64,000 nt of DNA from CBDBGD01 sp965205235 (GTDB lineage Bacteria; Chloroflexota; Dehalococcoidia; Lucifugimonadales; UBA1127), in assembly GCA_965205235.1 (NCBI GenBank), contig CBDBGD010000006.1:62001-126000 (forward strand), given 5' to 3'. The translations under genes and the position numbers were made by a program. Position 1 is the first letter of the stretch. Every line of letters starts with the position of its first letter. Under the pieces are notes generated by a model. The model was not told where the DNA came from. It worked only from the letters and a program-made list of their open reading frames with translations, and searched no databases. Positions 17,493 through 26,243 of this stretch are shown here, piece by piece.

Positions 17493-18719
17493 GTGAAGAA
17501 GGGAGCCCCGGCCAACGCCACCGCAGTCGATTACGCCCCCGGCCAACGCGTCCGGCTCACGCTGGAAGGGATGGGGGAACTGGGGGAGTGCGCCGCTCAC
17601 GCCGACGGCGCGCGCTTCTTCGTCTTCGGCGGGATTCCGGGCGAGGTGGTCGAGGCGGAGGTGGTGCGCGCTCGGCGGCGGTACGTCGCCGCGCGGGTCG
17701 TGGAGGTGCACGAGGCGTCGCCGCACCGTGTGAGCGCGCCGTGCCCCTACTTCTGGCCGTGCACCGGGTGCCAGTGGCAGCACATCGCCTACGAGCACCA
17801 ACTCACGCTCAAGCGCGAGTTCGTGCGCGACGCGCTCTCCGGCGTCGCAGGGCTGGCCGACGTGGCCGTGCTGCCCGTCACGCCCAGCGAGCAGCAGTAC
17901 GGCTATCGCAACCACGCGCGGTTCACGGTAGGGCCGGGGGGAACGCTGGGGTACGTGAACAGGACGTCGCGGGAGTTCGTCGCGGTCGGGGCCTGCCAGC
18001 TTATGGACCCGTGGATCAACGATGCGCTGGCCTCGCTGTCGGGGCGGTGCCAGGAGACCAGCCAGCTATCGATACGCTACGGGGTGAACACGGGCGAGTG
18101 GCTCATCCAGCCCCGGCTGCTCACCGCGGGCATCCCCATCGACACGGGGCAGACGCACTACCACGAGGCCATCGACGGGCGGCGATACCGGATCGCGTCG
18201 CCGTCGTTCTTCCAGGTCAACACGCCGCAGGCGCAGGCGATGGCGGAGTGCATCCGCGGCATGCTGGGGCTGGAGGGGTCGGAGGTTCTGGTGGACGCGT
18301 ACGCGGGGGTTGGGACCTTCGCCGGGCTCCTGGCGTCGCAGGTGGGCCGAGTCATCGCCATCGAGGAGTCGGCGGCGGCGCTGCGAGACGCGCGGGACAA
18401 CCTGGCGGACCTGCCGAACGTGGAGCTTCGCCAGGGGAGGGTGGAAGCGGTGCTGTCGTCGCTGGAGCCCCGGCCGGACGTGGTGTTGGTGGACCCGCCG
18501 CGGGTGGGCTGCCATCCCAGGGCATTGGACGCTCTGTGCGAGCTGGCGCCTCGACGGGTGGTGTACGTCTCGTGCGAGCCCAAGGCGCTGGCGCGCGACC
18601 TCGCGCACCTGGTGGCTGGGCCGTTCCGGGTGGAGCAGGTCCAGCCGATCGACCTGTTCCCGCAGACGCACCACATCGAGTGCATCGCCACGCTCGCCAT
18701 CGACGGGGCAGGGGCGTGA
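17493..18719 (+). CDS. 23S rRNA (uracil-C5)-methyltransferase, RlmD/TrmA family
   Basis: 408 residues from GTG 17493. An N-terminal TRAM domain, then Cys84, Cys90 and Cys93 (CPYFWPCTGC) with a later Cys in VGACQL as [4Fe-4S] ligands, then a SAM methyltransferase: FFQVN, DAYAGVGTF (motif I), DPPRVGC (motif IV), YVSCEP with the catalytic Cys, and the C-terminal HHIEC Glu. Transfers methyl to C5 of a uridine in rRNA or tRNA; which one is not decided. A GTG at 17445 would add 16 residues but has no promoter or ribosome site. Overlaps maf by 4 bp. Confidence 0.88.
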   Translation: MKKGAPANATAVDYAPGQRVRLTLEGMGELGECAAHADGARFFVFGGIPGEVVEAEVVRARRRYVAARVVEVHEASPHRVSAPCPYFWPCTGCQWQHIAYEHQLTLKREFVRDALSGVAGLADVAVLPVTPSEQQYGYRNHARFTVGPGGTLGYVNRTSREFVAVGACQLMDPWINDALASLSGRCQETSQLSIRYGVNTGEWLIQPRLLTAGIPIDTGQTHYHEAIDGRRYRIASPSFFQVNTPQAQAMAECIRGMLGLEGSEVLVDAYAGVGTFAGLLASQVGRVIAIEESAAALRDARDNLADLPNVELRQGRVEAVLSSLEPRPDVVLVDPPRVGCHPRALDALCELAPRRVVYVSCEPKALARDLAHLVAGPFRVEQVQPIDLFPQTHHIECIATLAIDGAGA

Positions 18720-19375
18720 GGGCGCTCGTGCTGGCTTCAGCGTCGCCACGACGGAGGACGCTCGTCGCCATGCTGGGCGTGCCGTGGGTGGCGGACCCGT
18801 CGAACGCGTCGGAGGAGGTGGACGGGGACGCGCCCTCGGCGAGCGCGCTCGCGGCGATGCTGGCGGAGCGGAAGGCGCGCGCGGTTGCTGCGCGGCGCGA
18901 GGGCGACCTGGTGCTGGGCGCGGACACGGTGGTGGCGGTCGACGGCCGGAGCCTCGGCAAGCCGGCGGACGCGGTGGAGGCGCGGCGAATGCTGCGGCAG
19001 CTACGTGGGCGCAGCCACGAGGTCGTCACCGGCGTCGCGTTGGCCGACGCGGCGTCGGGGGCGGTGGCAGTGGCGCGGCGGGAGACGACGGTCACGATGC
19101 GGGACTACGGCGAGGCGGAGATGGCGGTCTACGTGGCCTCCGGCGAGGCGATGGACAAGGCGGGCGCGTACGGCGTGCAGGACGCGGCGTTTTCGCCCGC
19201 GGCGCACGTGCGAGGGTGCTACGCCAACGTCATCGGCCTGCCGCTGTGCACCGTGTCGAGCATGCTGGCGGAGCACGGCGTTATCGCTCCCGAGGCGGCG
19301 CGATGGCGGCCATCCGCGGACTCGGCGCCGTGCGCGGGGTGCAGGGCGCTGGCGGCGGGAGGGGCGACGACGTGA
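18716..19375 (+). CDS. maf: Maf-family nucleotide pyrophosphatase
   Basis: 219 residues from GTG 18716, overlapping the previous stop (GTGA). LASASPRR at 6-13 is the Maf signature, with ADTVV and GKP, RMLRQLRGRSHEV, the metal/base-specific segment GEAMDKAGAYGVQD, and GCYANVIGLPL. Hydrolyses dTTP/UTP or modified NTPs and guards against their misincorporation, or slows division. Has a Cys-containing C-terminal tail (APCAGC) beyond the family core. Overlaps tatB by 4 bp (GTGA), so it belongs to the same mRNA. Confidence 0.92.
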   Translation: MRALVLASASPRRRTLVAMLGVPWVADPSNASEEVDGDAPSASALAAMLAERKARAVAARREGDLVLGADTVVAVDGRSLGKPADAVEARRMLRQLRGRSHEVVTGVALADAASGAVAVARRETTVTMRDYGEAEMAVYVASGEAMDKAGAYGVQDAAFSPAAHVRGCYANVIGLPLCTVSSMLAEHGVIAPEAARWRPSADSAPCAGCRALAAGGATT

Positions 19376-19683
19376 ACATCATGGGCGTGGGCGGGCTGGA
19401 GCTGCTGGTCGTCGTGGTCGTGGCGATGCTGGTGCTGGGGCCAACGCGGGTGGCGGAGTACGGCCGCACGCTGGGGAAGCTGATCGGTGAGCTGCGACGT
19501 GCCAGCGAGGGGATACCGGCGGTGTTCGAGAACCTGATCGACGAGCGCAAGGCCGAGACGGAGGAGGAAGAGGAGGCGGACGAGCCCCCACCTCCACCGG
19601 AGGGATCGCTGCCGCAGCCGCGTCGCCAGATACCGCGGCGAGACCCCTCGCCGCAGGACGACACCCCGCCCGAGGAGCGCTAG
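19372..19683 (+). CDS. tatB: Twin-arginine translocase subunit TatB/TatA
   Basis: About 100 residues: one N-terminal membrane helix (GLELLVVVVVAMLVLGP), the hinge Gly-Pro, an amphipathic helix (EYGRTLGKLIGELRRA), then an acidic and proline-rich tail (poly-Glu and PPPPPE). The G-L-E-L start and 'VLGPTRVAEYGRTLG' pattern favour TatB over TatA. Start is GTG 19372 (GTGA overlap with maf) or ATG 19381. Followed directly by tatC; TatA is the convergent gene. Confidence 0.85.
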   Translation: MNIMGVGGLELLVVVVVAMLVLGPTRVAEYGRTLGKLIGELRRASEGIPAVFENLIDERKAETEEEEEADEPPPPPEGSLPQPRRQIPRRDPSPQDDTPPEER

Positions 19684-20450
19684 TGGTACGAGACACCCCC
19701 CGACCGCTGGGAGAGCACCTGGAGGAGCTTCGCTGGCGCCTCTTGACGTGCGTCCTCGCGCTGCTGGTGGGCGCGGGTATCAGCTTTGCGTTTTTTGGGA
19801 CGATTTCGGACATCCTCCTGGCCCCGGCGGAGGAGCACCTCTCGGCCACCGGCGACCCGATCTTCACCGAGGTGACGGAGCTGTTCACCGTGACGGTGAA
19901 GGTGTCGCTGCTGGGCGGGCTTGTGCTGGCGGTGCCGGTGGTGACCTACCAGATCCTCATGTTCATCACGCCGGGGCTGACGTTCCGGGAGCGCCGGTGG
20001 GCGCTGGCGCTGGTGCCCGGCGCGCTGCTGTGCTTCGTCGGCGGGGCCGCGTTCTGCTACTTCGTCATGCTGCCGCCGATCCTGCGCTTCCTGCTAACCT
20101 TCGGCGACGGGATCGCGGACCCGATGATCCGCATCGGGAACTACATGAGCCTGATGATGACGCTGCTGTTCTGGATGGGGATGGTATTCCAGACGCCGCT
20201 GGTGATGCTGGTGCTGGCGAAAACGGGGGTCGTGTCGCCTGCGGCGATGGCGCGGGGACGGCGCTTCGCCGTGGTGCTGGCATTCATCCTGGGGGCGATC
20301 ATCACGCCGACCTTCGACCCGGTGAACCAGGCGCTGGTGGCGCTGCCGTTCGTGGTGCTGTACGAGCTGGGCATCTGGCTCGCCAAGCTGGTCCGGAGGA
20401 CGCCGCGCCGGAAGCGTCGGCGCGCGCGGGCTGCGGGTCGCAGCGACTAG
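19683..20450 (+). CDS. tatC: Twin-arginine translocase subunit TatC
   Basis: 255 residues with six predicted membrane helices. PLGEHLEELRWRLL at the N-terminus and the conserved TPGLTFRERR, with a conserved Glu/Arg cytoplasmic loop, are TatC hallmarks. Receptor for twin-arginine signal peptides of folded, often cofactor-bearing, exported proteins. GTG 19683 shares its first G with the tatB stop. The C-terminus is very basic (RRTPRRKRRRARAA). Confidence 0.95.
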   Translation: MVRDTPRPLGEHLEELRWRLLTCVLALLVGAGISFAFFGTISDILLAPAEEHLSATGDPIFTEVTELFTVTVKVSLLGGLVLAVPVVTYQILMFITPGLTFRERRWALALVPGALLCFVGGAAFCYFVMLPPILRFLLTFGDGIADPMIRIGNYMSLMMTLLFWMGMVFQTPLVMLVLAKTGVVSPAAMARGRRFAVVLAFILGAIITPTFDPVNQALVALPFVVLYELGIWLAKLVRRTPRRKRRRARAAGRSD

Positions 20451-20453
20451 GGT

Positions 20454-20645
20454 TCAGGGCGCGCCGGTGGAGTCGTCGTTGCGGCGGCGGGCGGCCCTTC
20501 GAGGCTTCTTCTTCCCCTCCAAGCCCTGGCGGAGAGAGCGCACGCCGCGGCCCAAGGTCCGGCCCAGCCGGGGCAATCGGCCCGTGCCGAAGAGGAGGAG
20601 CAGGATGAAGATAATGATGAGGAGCTCTGGCAGGCCCATACGCAC
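20454..20645 (-). CDS. tatA: Twin-arginine translocase pore subunit TatA
   Basis: 63 residues: short N-terminus, membrane helix (LPELLIIIFILLLLFG), G-x-x-x-LP hinge, amphipathic helix (LGRTLGRGVRSLRQGLEG) and a basic tail. GTG 20645 is 7 nt after GAGG; ATG 20639 is possible. Runs toward tatC with only 3 bp between stops, so tatA is expressed apart from tatBC; independent dosing fits the excess of TatA over TatBC known in other bacteria. Confidence 0.88.
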   Translation of the reverse strand: MRMGLPELLIIIFILLLLFGTGRLPRLGRTLGRGVRSLRQGLEGKKKPRRAARRRNDDSTGAP

Positions 20646-20749
20646 GCAGCCGCCTCACGCGACGTTTGCGCCATCATAGGGGCGCACAGGCGCGAGGGTC
20701 AATTGGGAGGGGGAGTCTGATACAGGGGATGCGTTCGCGCGCTTGCAAG

Positions 20750-20758
20750 TGCTAGAAT
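20750..20758 (+). promoter_or_regulatory. Extended -10 promoter of the dehydrogenase-complex operon
   Basis: TGC-TAGAAT at 20750-20758, about 40 nt before the lpdA start; no clear -35. Confidence 0.5.
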
Positions 20759-20799
20759 GGGCACTGCATTTCGACCCTAGGCACGTTTGAAGGGAGCTC

Positions 20800-22182
20800 A
20801 TGGCTGACTACGATTACGTTGTTGTGGGGGCGGGCCCAGGCGGCTACGTCTCCGCGATCCGGGCAGCCCAGCTGGGAATGAAGACCGCCGTTGTGGAGCG
20901 GGACGCGCTGGGCGGCATCTGTCTCAACTGGGGGTGCATACCAAGCAAGGCGCTGCTCCGTAACGCAGAGGTGCTCCACCTCTTCCATCGGGCCGAGGAG
21001 TTCGGCATCACGTACAAGGACCTGACGGTGGACTTCGGCGCGGCCATCGGGCGGAGCCGGGAGGTCGTCGGCAAGCTGACCCGCGGGGTCGGCGGCCTTC
21101 TGCGAAAGAACAAGGTTGACCACATCGCGGGGCACGCCGCCCTCCGCAGCGGCACCACGCTGGAAGTCAAGGAGACGGGCCAGAGCATCGAGGCGGGGCA
21201 CATCGTCCTGGCCACGGGCGCGCGGGCCCGGTCGCTCCCGAACCTGCCCATCGACGGCTCGCTAGTCATGACGAGCCGGGAGGCGCTGGAGATACGCGAC
21301 CTGCCAAAGTCGGCGCTCATCGTCGGCGGCGGGGCCACGGGCTGCGAGTTCGCCTACCTCTACGCCGCCTATGGCGTCGACGTCACCATCGTCGAACTGC
21401 TCCCTCACCTGCTGCCGAACGAGGACGAGGAGGTGAGCCAGCACCTGGAGCGGGCCTTTGCCAAGCAGGGGATCACCACTCTGACCGGCACTAAGGTGAC
21501 GGGGATGGAGGCCCGCAACGGGCAGGCCCAGGTGACGATGGAGGGCCCCAACGGCGCGCAGAGCGTTGAGTGCGACCGCATCCTGGTGGCCGTGGGCGTG
21601 CAGGGGAACGTGGAGGAGATGGGGCTGGAAGAGGTGGGCGTCGCCACGGAGCGGAGCTTCATCACCGTGGACGACCGGATGCGCACGAGCGTGCCCACCG
21701 TCTCGGCCATTGGCGACGTGACAGGCCGGATGCTGCTGGCGCACGTCGCGTCGGCGCAGGGCGTCGCCGTCGCCGAGTGGCAAGCAGGCCAGGACTCGCC
21801 GGAGCTGGACTACGCGCTGATGCCCAAGGCGGTCTACTGCCAGCCGCAGGTCGCAAGCTGGGGCCTGACGGAGAGGCAGGCACGCGAGGCCGGGCACGAG
21901 GTGAAGATCGGCAAGTTCCCCTTCGCCGCCAACGGCAAGGCGCTGGGGCTGGGCGAGGGGGAGGGGTTCGCGAAGGTGGTGGTGGACGAGCAGTACGGCG
22001 AAATCCTGGGCGCGCACATGATCGGGCCGGAGGTGACGGAGCTCCTGGCGGAGCTGTCCATGGCCCGACTGTTGGAAGGGACTGCACAAGAAGTGGGCTG
22101 GCTGGTACACTCCCACCCCACGCTATCGGAGGCTGTGAAGGAGGCGGCGCTGGCTGCCCGGGGGGAGGCCATCCATGTCTGA
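20800..22182 (+). CDS. lpdA: Dihydrolipoyl dehydrogenase (E3)
   Basis: 460-residue flavoprotein. GAGPGG near 10-15 binds FAD, redox-active Cys41 and Cys46 lie in CLNWGC, a second Rossmann motif (GGGATGCEFA) binds NAD, SAIGDVTG marks the FAD contact, and HSHPTLSE near the C-terminus holds the catalytic His-Glu. Re-oxidises the lipoyl group of E2. ATG 20800 follows AAGGGAG. First gene of the E3-E1alpha-E1beta-E2 operon, overlapping pdhA by 8 bp. Confidence 0.96.
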   Translation: MADYDYVVVGAGPGGYVSAIRAAQLGMKTAVVERDALGGICLNWGCIPSKALLRNAEVLHLFHRAEEFGITYKDLTVDFGAAIGRSREVVGKLTRGVGGLLRKNKVDHIAGHAALRSGTTLEVKETGQSIEAGHIVLATGARARSLPNLPIDGSLVMTSREALEIRDLPKSALIVGGGATGCEFAYLYAAYGVDVTIVELLPHLLPNEDEEVSQHLERAFAKQGITTLTGTKVTGMEARNGQAQVTMEGPNGAQSVECDRILVAVGVQGNVEEMGLEEVGVATERSFITVDDRMRTSVPTVSAIGDVTGRMLLAHVASAQGVAVAEWQAGQDSPELDYALMPKAVYCQPQVASWGLTERQAREAGHEVKIGKFPFAANGKALGLGEGEGFAKVVVDEQYGEILGAHMIGPEVTELLAELSMARLLEGTAQEVGWLVHSHPTLSEAVKEAALAARGEAIHV

Positions 22183-23218
22183 CACATCCAAGGCAGCGGG
22201 CGGCAAGCGCAGCCGCGCTGCAACCAAGACCGCCCCGAAGCGCCAGGACGAGATACCTGACAAGGCGACGCTCCTGGACCTCTACCGGCAGATGGCCCTC
22301 ATCCGCCTGATGGAGGAGCGGAGCGCCGAAATGTACATGCGGGGCAAGATCCGCGGGTTCCTCCACCTTTACATCGGGGAGGAGGCCATCGCCGTTGGGT
22401 CGATGGCCGCGCTGGAGCCGCAGGACTACGTCATCACGCACTACCGGGACCACGGCCACGCCCTGGCCCGCGGCATCCCCTCGAAGGCGGTGATGGCAGA
22501 GCTGTACGGCAAGGCCACGGGGTGCAGCGGCGGTCGCGGCGGCTCGATGCACCTGTTCGACTCGTCGCTCAACTTCGCCGGGGGGCATGCGATCGTCGGC
22601 GGGCAGCTTCCCATCGCCGTTGGGCTGGCCATGGCGGCCAAGCAGAACGGCAAGAACCCCGTGGTGGTGTGCTTCTTCGGCGACGGCGTGCTGAACCAGG
22701 GTGAGTTCCACGAGTCGATGAACCTGGCGTCGATATGGAAGCTGCCGGTCATCTTCTTCCTGGAGAACAACTTCTACGGCATGGGCAGCCACATCGACCG
22801 TGTCCACGCCGGCCCCGGCGACGTGTACCGCATCGCCGACTACTACCAGATCCCGTCGCGGCAGATCGACGGGATGAACGTGCTGGAGGTCCGGGAGGCG
22901 ACGGCGCAGGCGGCCGAGCACATCCGCTCCGGCGCGGGGCCGTACTTCATGGAGGCGCTCACCTATCGCTTCCAAGGGCACTCGATGGCCGACCCCGAAG
23001 CCTACCGCAACCGCGAAGACACGACGGCGTGGCGGCCACGGGACCCGGTGTCGACGCACCGGGCGTACCTGCTGGACTCGGGCCACGCGACGGCGGAGGC
23101 GCTGGACGAGGTGGACCGGAGCGTGCAGGCGGAGGTGGAGGCGGCGGTCGAGTTCGCCGAGGAGAGCCCGGAGCCGACGCCGGATACCCTGGAAGAGCAC
23201 ATCTACGCAGAGTCCTGA
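22175..23218 (+). CDS. pdhA: 2-oxoacid dehydrogenase E1 component, alpha subunit
   Basis: 347 residues. The N-terminus (about 25 residues) is Lys/Arg/Ala-rich. HYRDHGH, GRGGSMHLFD and the ThDP motif GDGVLNQGEFHE are typical of the alpha subunit of pyruvate dehydrogenase or acetoin dehydrogenase; YRFQGHSMADPE is the phosphorylation-loop-like segment. Decarboxylates the 2-oxoacid with E1beta. Substrate among pyruvate, acetoin and branched-chain 2-oxoacids cannot be fixed by eye; pyruvate is most likely. Confidence 0.93.
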   Translation: MSDTSKAAGGKRSRAATKTAPKRQDEIPDKATLLDLYRQMALIRLMEERSAEMYMRGKIRGFLHLYIGEEAIAVGSMAALEPQDYVITHYRDHGHALARGIPSKAVMAELYGKATGCSGGRGGSMHLFDSSLNFAGGHAIVGGQLPIAVGLAMAAKQNGKNPVVVCFFGDGVLNQGEFHESMNLASIWKLPVIFFLENNFYGMGSHIDRVHAGPGDVYRIADYYQIPSRQIDGMNVLEVREATAQAAEHIRSGAGPYFMEALTYRFQGHSMADPEAYRNREDTTAWRPRDPVSTHRAYLLDSGHATAEALDEVDRSVQAEVEAAVEFAEESPEPTPDTLEEHIYAES

Positions 23219-23241
23219 ACCACCAGAGGCGAGGAGAACCT

Positions 23242-24219
23242 GTGCCGGAAATAACCCTGCGAGAAGCGATTAGCCGGGGGCTGCGGGAGGCCCTTGAGGC
23301 AGACCCGCGGGTCTTCATCATGGGCGAGGACATCGGGGCCTACGGGGGCGCGTACGCGATCACCAAGGGGTTCCTGGAGGAGTTTGGGCCGGAGCGGATC
23401 AAGGACACGCCCATCTCGGAATCGGCCATTGTGGGCGCCGGGGTCGGGGCCGCGATGGCCGGACTGCGGCCGGTGGTGGAGCTGATGACCATCAACTTCA
23501 GCCTGCTGGCCTCCGACCAGATCATCAACCACGCCGCCAAAATCCACTACATGTCTGCGGGCCAGTTCAGCTCCCCGCTCATCATCCGGACGGTGACGGG
23601 AGGAGGGGCAGGCCTGGGGGCGACGCACTCCCAAAGCTTTGAGGGCTTCTACGCGTCGGTGCCGGGCCTGAGGGTGGTGACGCCCTCCACGCCGGCCGAT
23701 GCGCTGGGGTTGCTCCGAAGCTGCTTCCAGGACCCGAACCCGGTCCTCTACTGCGAACACGCGCTGCTCTACGGCGCCCGCGGCGAAGTGCCGGACGAGT
23801 ACTACACAGTGCCGTTCGGCCAGGCGCGGATCGCTCGTGAGGGCGGCGACGTGACCATCGCCTCGTACGGACGGATGGCGCAGGCGGCGATGGCCGCGGC
23901 CAACCGGCTCGCCGAGCGCGGGGTCGAGGCGGAGGTCATCGATCTGCGGACGCTTCGCCCGCTTGACACCGCGACCGTGGTGGAGTCGGTGCGCAAGACG
24001 CACCGGTGCCTCGTGGTGGAGGAGGCCTGGCAGACGGGCGCGTTCGGCGCGCACCTGGCGCAGGTGGTCCAGCAGGAGGCCTTCGACACCCTCGACGGGC
24101 CCGTGGGCCACGTGGGTGGCGTCGACGTCCCCAGTCCCTACGCACGAAACCTGGAACGCCTGGCGATACCGTCGGAGGAGACGATCCTGGAGGCGCTCCA
24201 GGAGCAGTTCGGTCTCTAG
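23242..24219 (+). CDS. pdhB: 2-oxoacid dehydrogenase E1 component, beta subunit
   Basis: 325 residues from GTG 23242, chosen for GAGGAG 7 nt upstream and because the protein begins with the family's usual EITLREAI. GEDIGAYGGAY, DTPISESAIVGAGVGAAM, THSQSFEGFYASVPGL and RTLRPLD are typical E1beta blocks. Completes the ThDP site at the interface with PdhA. The frame stays open far upstream inside pdhA, but that stretch is shadow sequence. Confidence 0.94.
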   Translation: MPEITLREAISRGLREALEADPRVFIMGEDIGAYGGAYAITKGFLEEFGPERIKDTPISESAIVGAGVGAAMAGLRPVVELMTINFSLLASDQIINHAAKIHYMSAGQFSSPLIIRTVTGGGAGLGATHSQSFEGFYASVPGLRVVTPSTPADALGLLRSCFQDPNPVLYCEHALLYGARGEVPDEYYTVPFGQARIAREGGDVTIASYGRMAQAAMAAANRLAERGVEAEVIDLRTLRPLDTATVVESVRKTHRCLVVEEAWQTGAFGAHLAQVVQQEAFDTLDGPVGHVGGVDVPSPYARNLERLAIPSEETILEALQEQFGL

Positions 24220-24243
24220 CCTCGCGGAGACGGAGGAGGTCCC

Positions 24244-25467
24244 TTGGCTACAACCATCGTGATGCCCCAGATGGGCTACGACATGCAGGAAGGCCGCGTG
24301 GTGAAGTGGCTCAAGAAGGAGGGCGAGGAGATCGCCCGGGGCGAGGACGTAGCCGAGATCGAGACGGACAAGGCAGTCATCCCGGTCCCCGCGACGGAAG
24401 GCGGAGTCCTTCGCAAGGTGCTGGTGGACGAAGGCTCGACGGTGCCCGTGGGCGAGGTCATCGCCGTGATGGGCGCGGCGGACGAGGAGCTGCCGGCGAA
24501 CCTCACGGGCTCCTCGGCGGCGAAACCCAGCGCGGAGTCGGCCCCAGCGCCCGAGGCGACAAAGCCAGCGCCGGCGGCCGCTGCCGCGACGGCGTCGACG
24601 ACAGAGGTGCGGGCCACGCCCCTAGCGCGCCGGCTGGCGGGCGAGAAGGGCGTGGACCTGACCAAGGTCACGGGCACCGGGCCTCGCGGGCGGATCACGG
24701 AGAAGGACGTCCTGGCCTTCGCCGAGAGCCAGGCATCGGCCGCACCCGCAGCTGCAGCACCGGCGGCGGGTGAACCGCAGATCGTGGAGTTGTCGCGGAT
24801 GCGGCAGGCCATCGCCCGGCTGACCACTCGCAGCAAGCAGGAGGCCCCGCACTTCTACGTGACCTCCGAGGTCAACATGTCGGCGGCCATGACCCTGCGG
24901 GCAGACCTCAATACTGCGCTGCAAGACCAGGACGTGCGCATCAGCGTGAACGACCTCATCGTCAAAGCGTGTGCGCTGACGCTGGCCCAACCGCGCTTCG
25001 CCTCGTTCAACGCGTCGTTCCAGGGCGACAAGCTGGAAGTACACCCCCACGTCAACATCGGCATCGCGATTGACCTGGAGGACCGGGGGCTCATCATCCC
25101 GGGGCTGCTGAACTGCGAGAGCAAGTCGCTGGCAGACATCGCACGGGGAAGCAGGGACCTGGTGGAGCGGGCCAAGGCGGACAAGCTGCGGGCCGACGAA
25201 TACACGTCGACGACGTTCACGGTGAGCAACCTGGGCATGTTCGACGTGGACAGCTTCATCGCGATCATCTACCCGCCGAACTCGGCCGTGCTAGCACTGG
25301 GCCGGGTCAAGGACCGTCCCATCGTCCAGGACGGGCAGGTGGTGGTGGGGAAGATGATGAATGCCACCATCTCCACCGACCATCGGGTCGCGGACGGCGC
25401 CGGCGCTGCGCGCTTCCTGGCAGAGGTGAAGCGGCTGTTGGAGCACCCGGTCCAGCTGTTGGTGTAG
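24244..25467 (+). CDS. pdhC: 2-oxoacid dehydrogenase E2 component (lipoyl acyltransferase)
   Basis: 407 residues. Lipoyl domain at 1-80 with the modified Lys43 in EIETDKAVI; an Ala/Pro/Glu linker; an E3/E1-binding domain (ATPLARRLAGEKGVDL...GTGPRGRITEKDV) around 120-160; and the catalytic domain ending in STDHRVADGA, whose His and Asp perform acyl transfer to CoA. TTG 24244 follows GGAGGAGG by 5 nt. Last gene of the operon, so the complex is complete within 4.7 kb. Confidence 0.95.
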   Translation: MATTIVMPQMGYDMQEGRVVKWLKKEGEEIARGEDVAEIETDKAVIPVPATEGGVLRKVLVDEGSTVPVGEVIAVMGAADEELPANLTGSSAAKPSAESAPAPEATKPAPAAAAATASTTEVRATPLARRLAGEKGVDLTKVTGTGPRGRITEKDVLAFAESQASAAPAAAAPAAGEPQIVELSRMRQAIARLTTRSKQEAPHFYVTSEVNMSAAMTLRADLNTALQDQDVRISVNDLIVKACALTLAQPRFASFNASFQGDKLEVHPHVNIGIAIDLEDRGLIIPGLLNCESKSLADIARGSRDLVERAKADKLRADEYTSTTFTVSNLGMFDVDSFIAIIYPPNSAVLALGRVKDRPIVQDGQVVVGKMMNATISTDHRVADGAGAARFLAEVKRLLEHPVQLLV

Positions 25468-25523
25468 GGGGAATAACCCCGGCTCCCCACGGGTACGCTC
25501 CCCACAAGCCACCCTGCGTTTTG

Positions 25524-26243
25524 CTACAGGTCGTTCGTCGCGCCTTCCTGCTGTCCCTTTCCGATAGCGCAAAGTTGCTGCAGAGGGCACTCGGAGCAGC
25601 GGGGGACGCGCTTCAGGCACACGCGACTGCCCAGGCGCACGAGGAGGGCGTGGTACTCGTTGAACAGCGGGACGTCGGCGGGTAGGTGGTCCATGAACCA
25701 AGTCCGCCACGTCTCGTAGTTGTCGGGGTCCAGGCGCACGCCGATGCGGGTGAAGATGCGGCGGGTGTACGCGTCAACAACGAAGCTGGGGTGGCCGGCG
25801 GCGTAGAGCAGGATGTCGTCCGCGGTCTCGGGGCCGATGCCGCGAACCGCCAGCAGCTCCGCTCGCAGGGCGTCGAGGGGGCGAGCCAGCATGCGCGCGA
25901 GGTCGCCGTCGTAGCGCTCGACCACGTGCGCGACGAACGCCTGGACTGACAGCGATTTGCTGCGATAGGTACCGGAGGGCCGCAGCAGCTCCGTGAGCTC
26001 GTCGGTGGGCAGGGCCTCGAGGGCCGCGGTAGACATGACGCCGGCGTCCTTCAGGCGCGCCAGGGCGCGCTCGGCGTTCCGCCAGGTCGTGTTCTGGGCG
26101 AGGATGGCGCCGATGCAGACCTCCAGAGGCTCCTCAGCGCCGGGCCACCAGCCCTGGGGCCCGAACGCGGCCATGAGGCGACGGTAGACCTCCAGCGTGA
26201 GGTCGCGGGCTGGTGTGTCTGAAGCTCGTTCCGTCATGCTCAT
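25524..26243 (-). CDS. Endonuclease III-like DNA glycosylase with [4Fe-4S] cluster
   Basis: 239 residues of the HhH-GPD superfamily, in the branch with a WWPG start. The helix-hairpin-helix VRGIGPETAD is at 133-142, the catalytic Asp is D157 (VVDAYTRR) and Cys209, Cys216, Cys219 and Cys225 give the exact C-x6-C-x2-C-x5-C cluster spacing. Glu139 replaces the Lys used by endonuclease III for beta-lyase chemistry, so a monofunctional glycosylase is likely; the damaged base is unknown. ATG 26243 overlaps the sfsA stop by 4 bp. Convergent with pdhC. Confidence 0.88.
   Translation of the reverse strand: MSMTERASDTPARDLTLEVYRRLMAAFGPQGWWPGAEEPLEVCIGAILAQNTTWRNAERALARLKDAGVMSTAALEALPTDELTELLRPSGTYRSKSLSVQAFVAHVVERYDGDLARMLARPLDALRAELLAVRGIGPETADDILLYAAGHPSFVVDAYTRRIFTRIGVRLDPDNYETWRTWFMDHLPADVPLFNEYHALLVRLGSRVCLKRVPRCSECPLQQLCAIGKGQQEGATNDL

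Noticed and set aside
25468..25523. Terminator between pdhC and the glycosylase gene
   Set aside because: Only a 4-bp GGGG/CCCC hairpin without T-run; not convincing.
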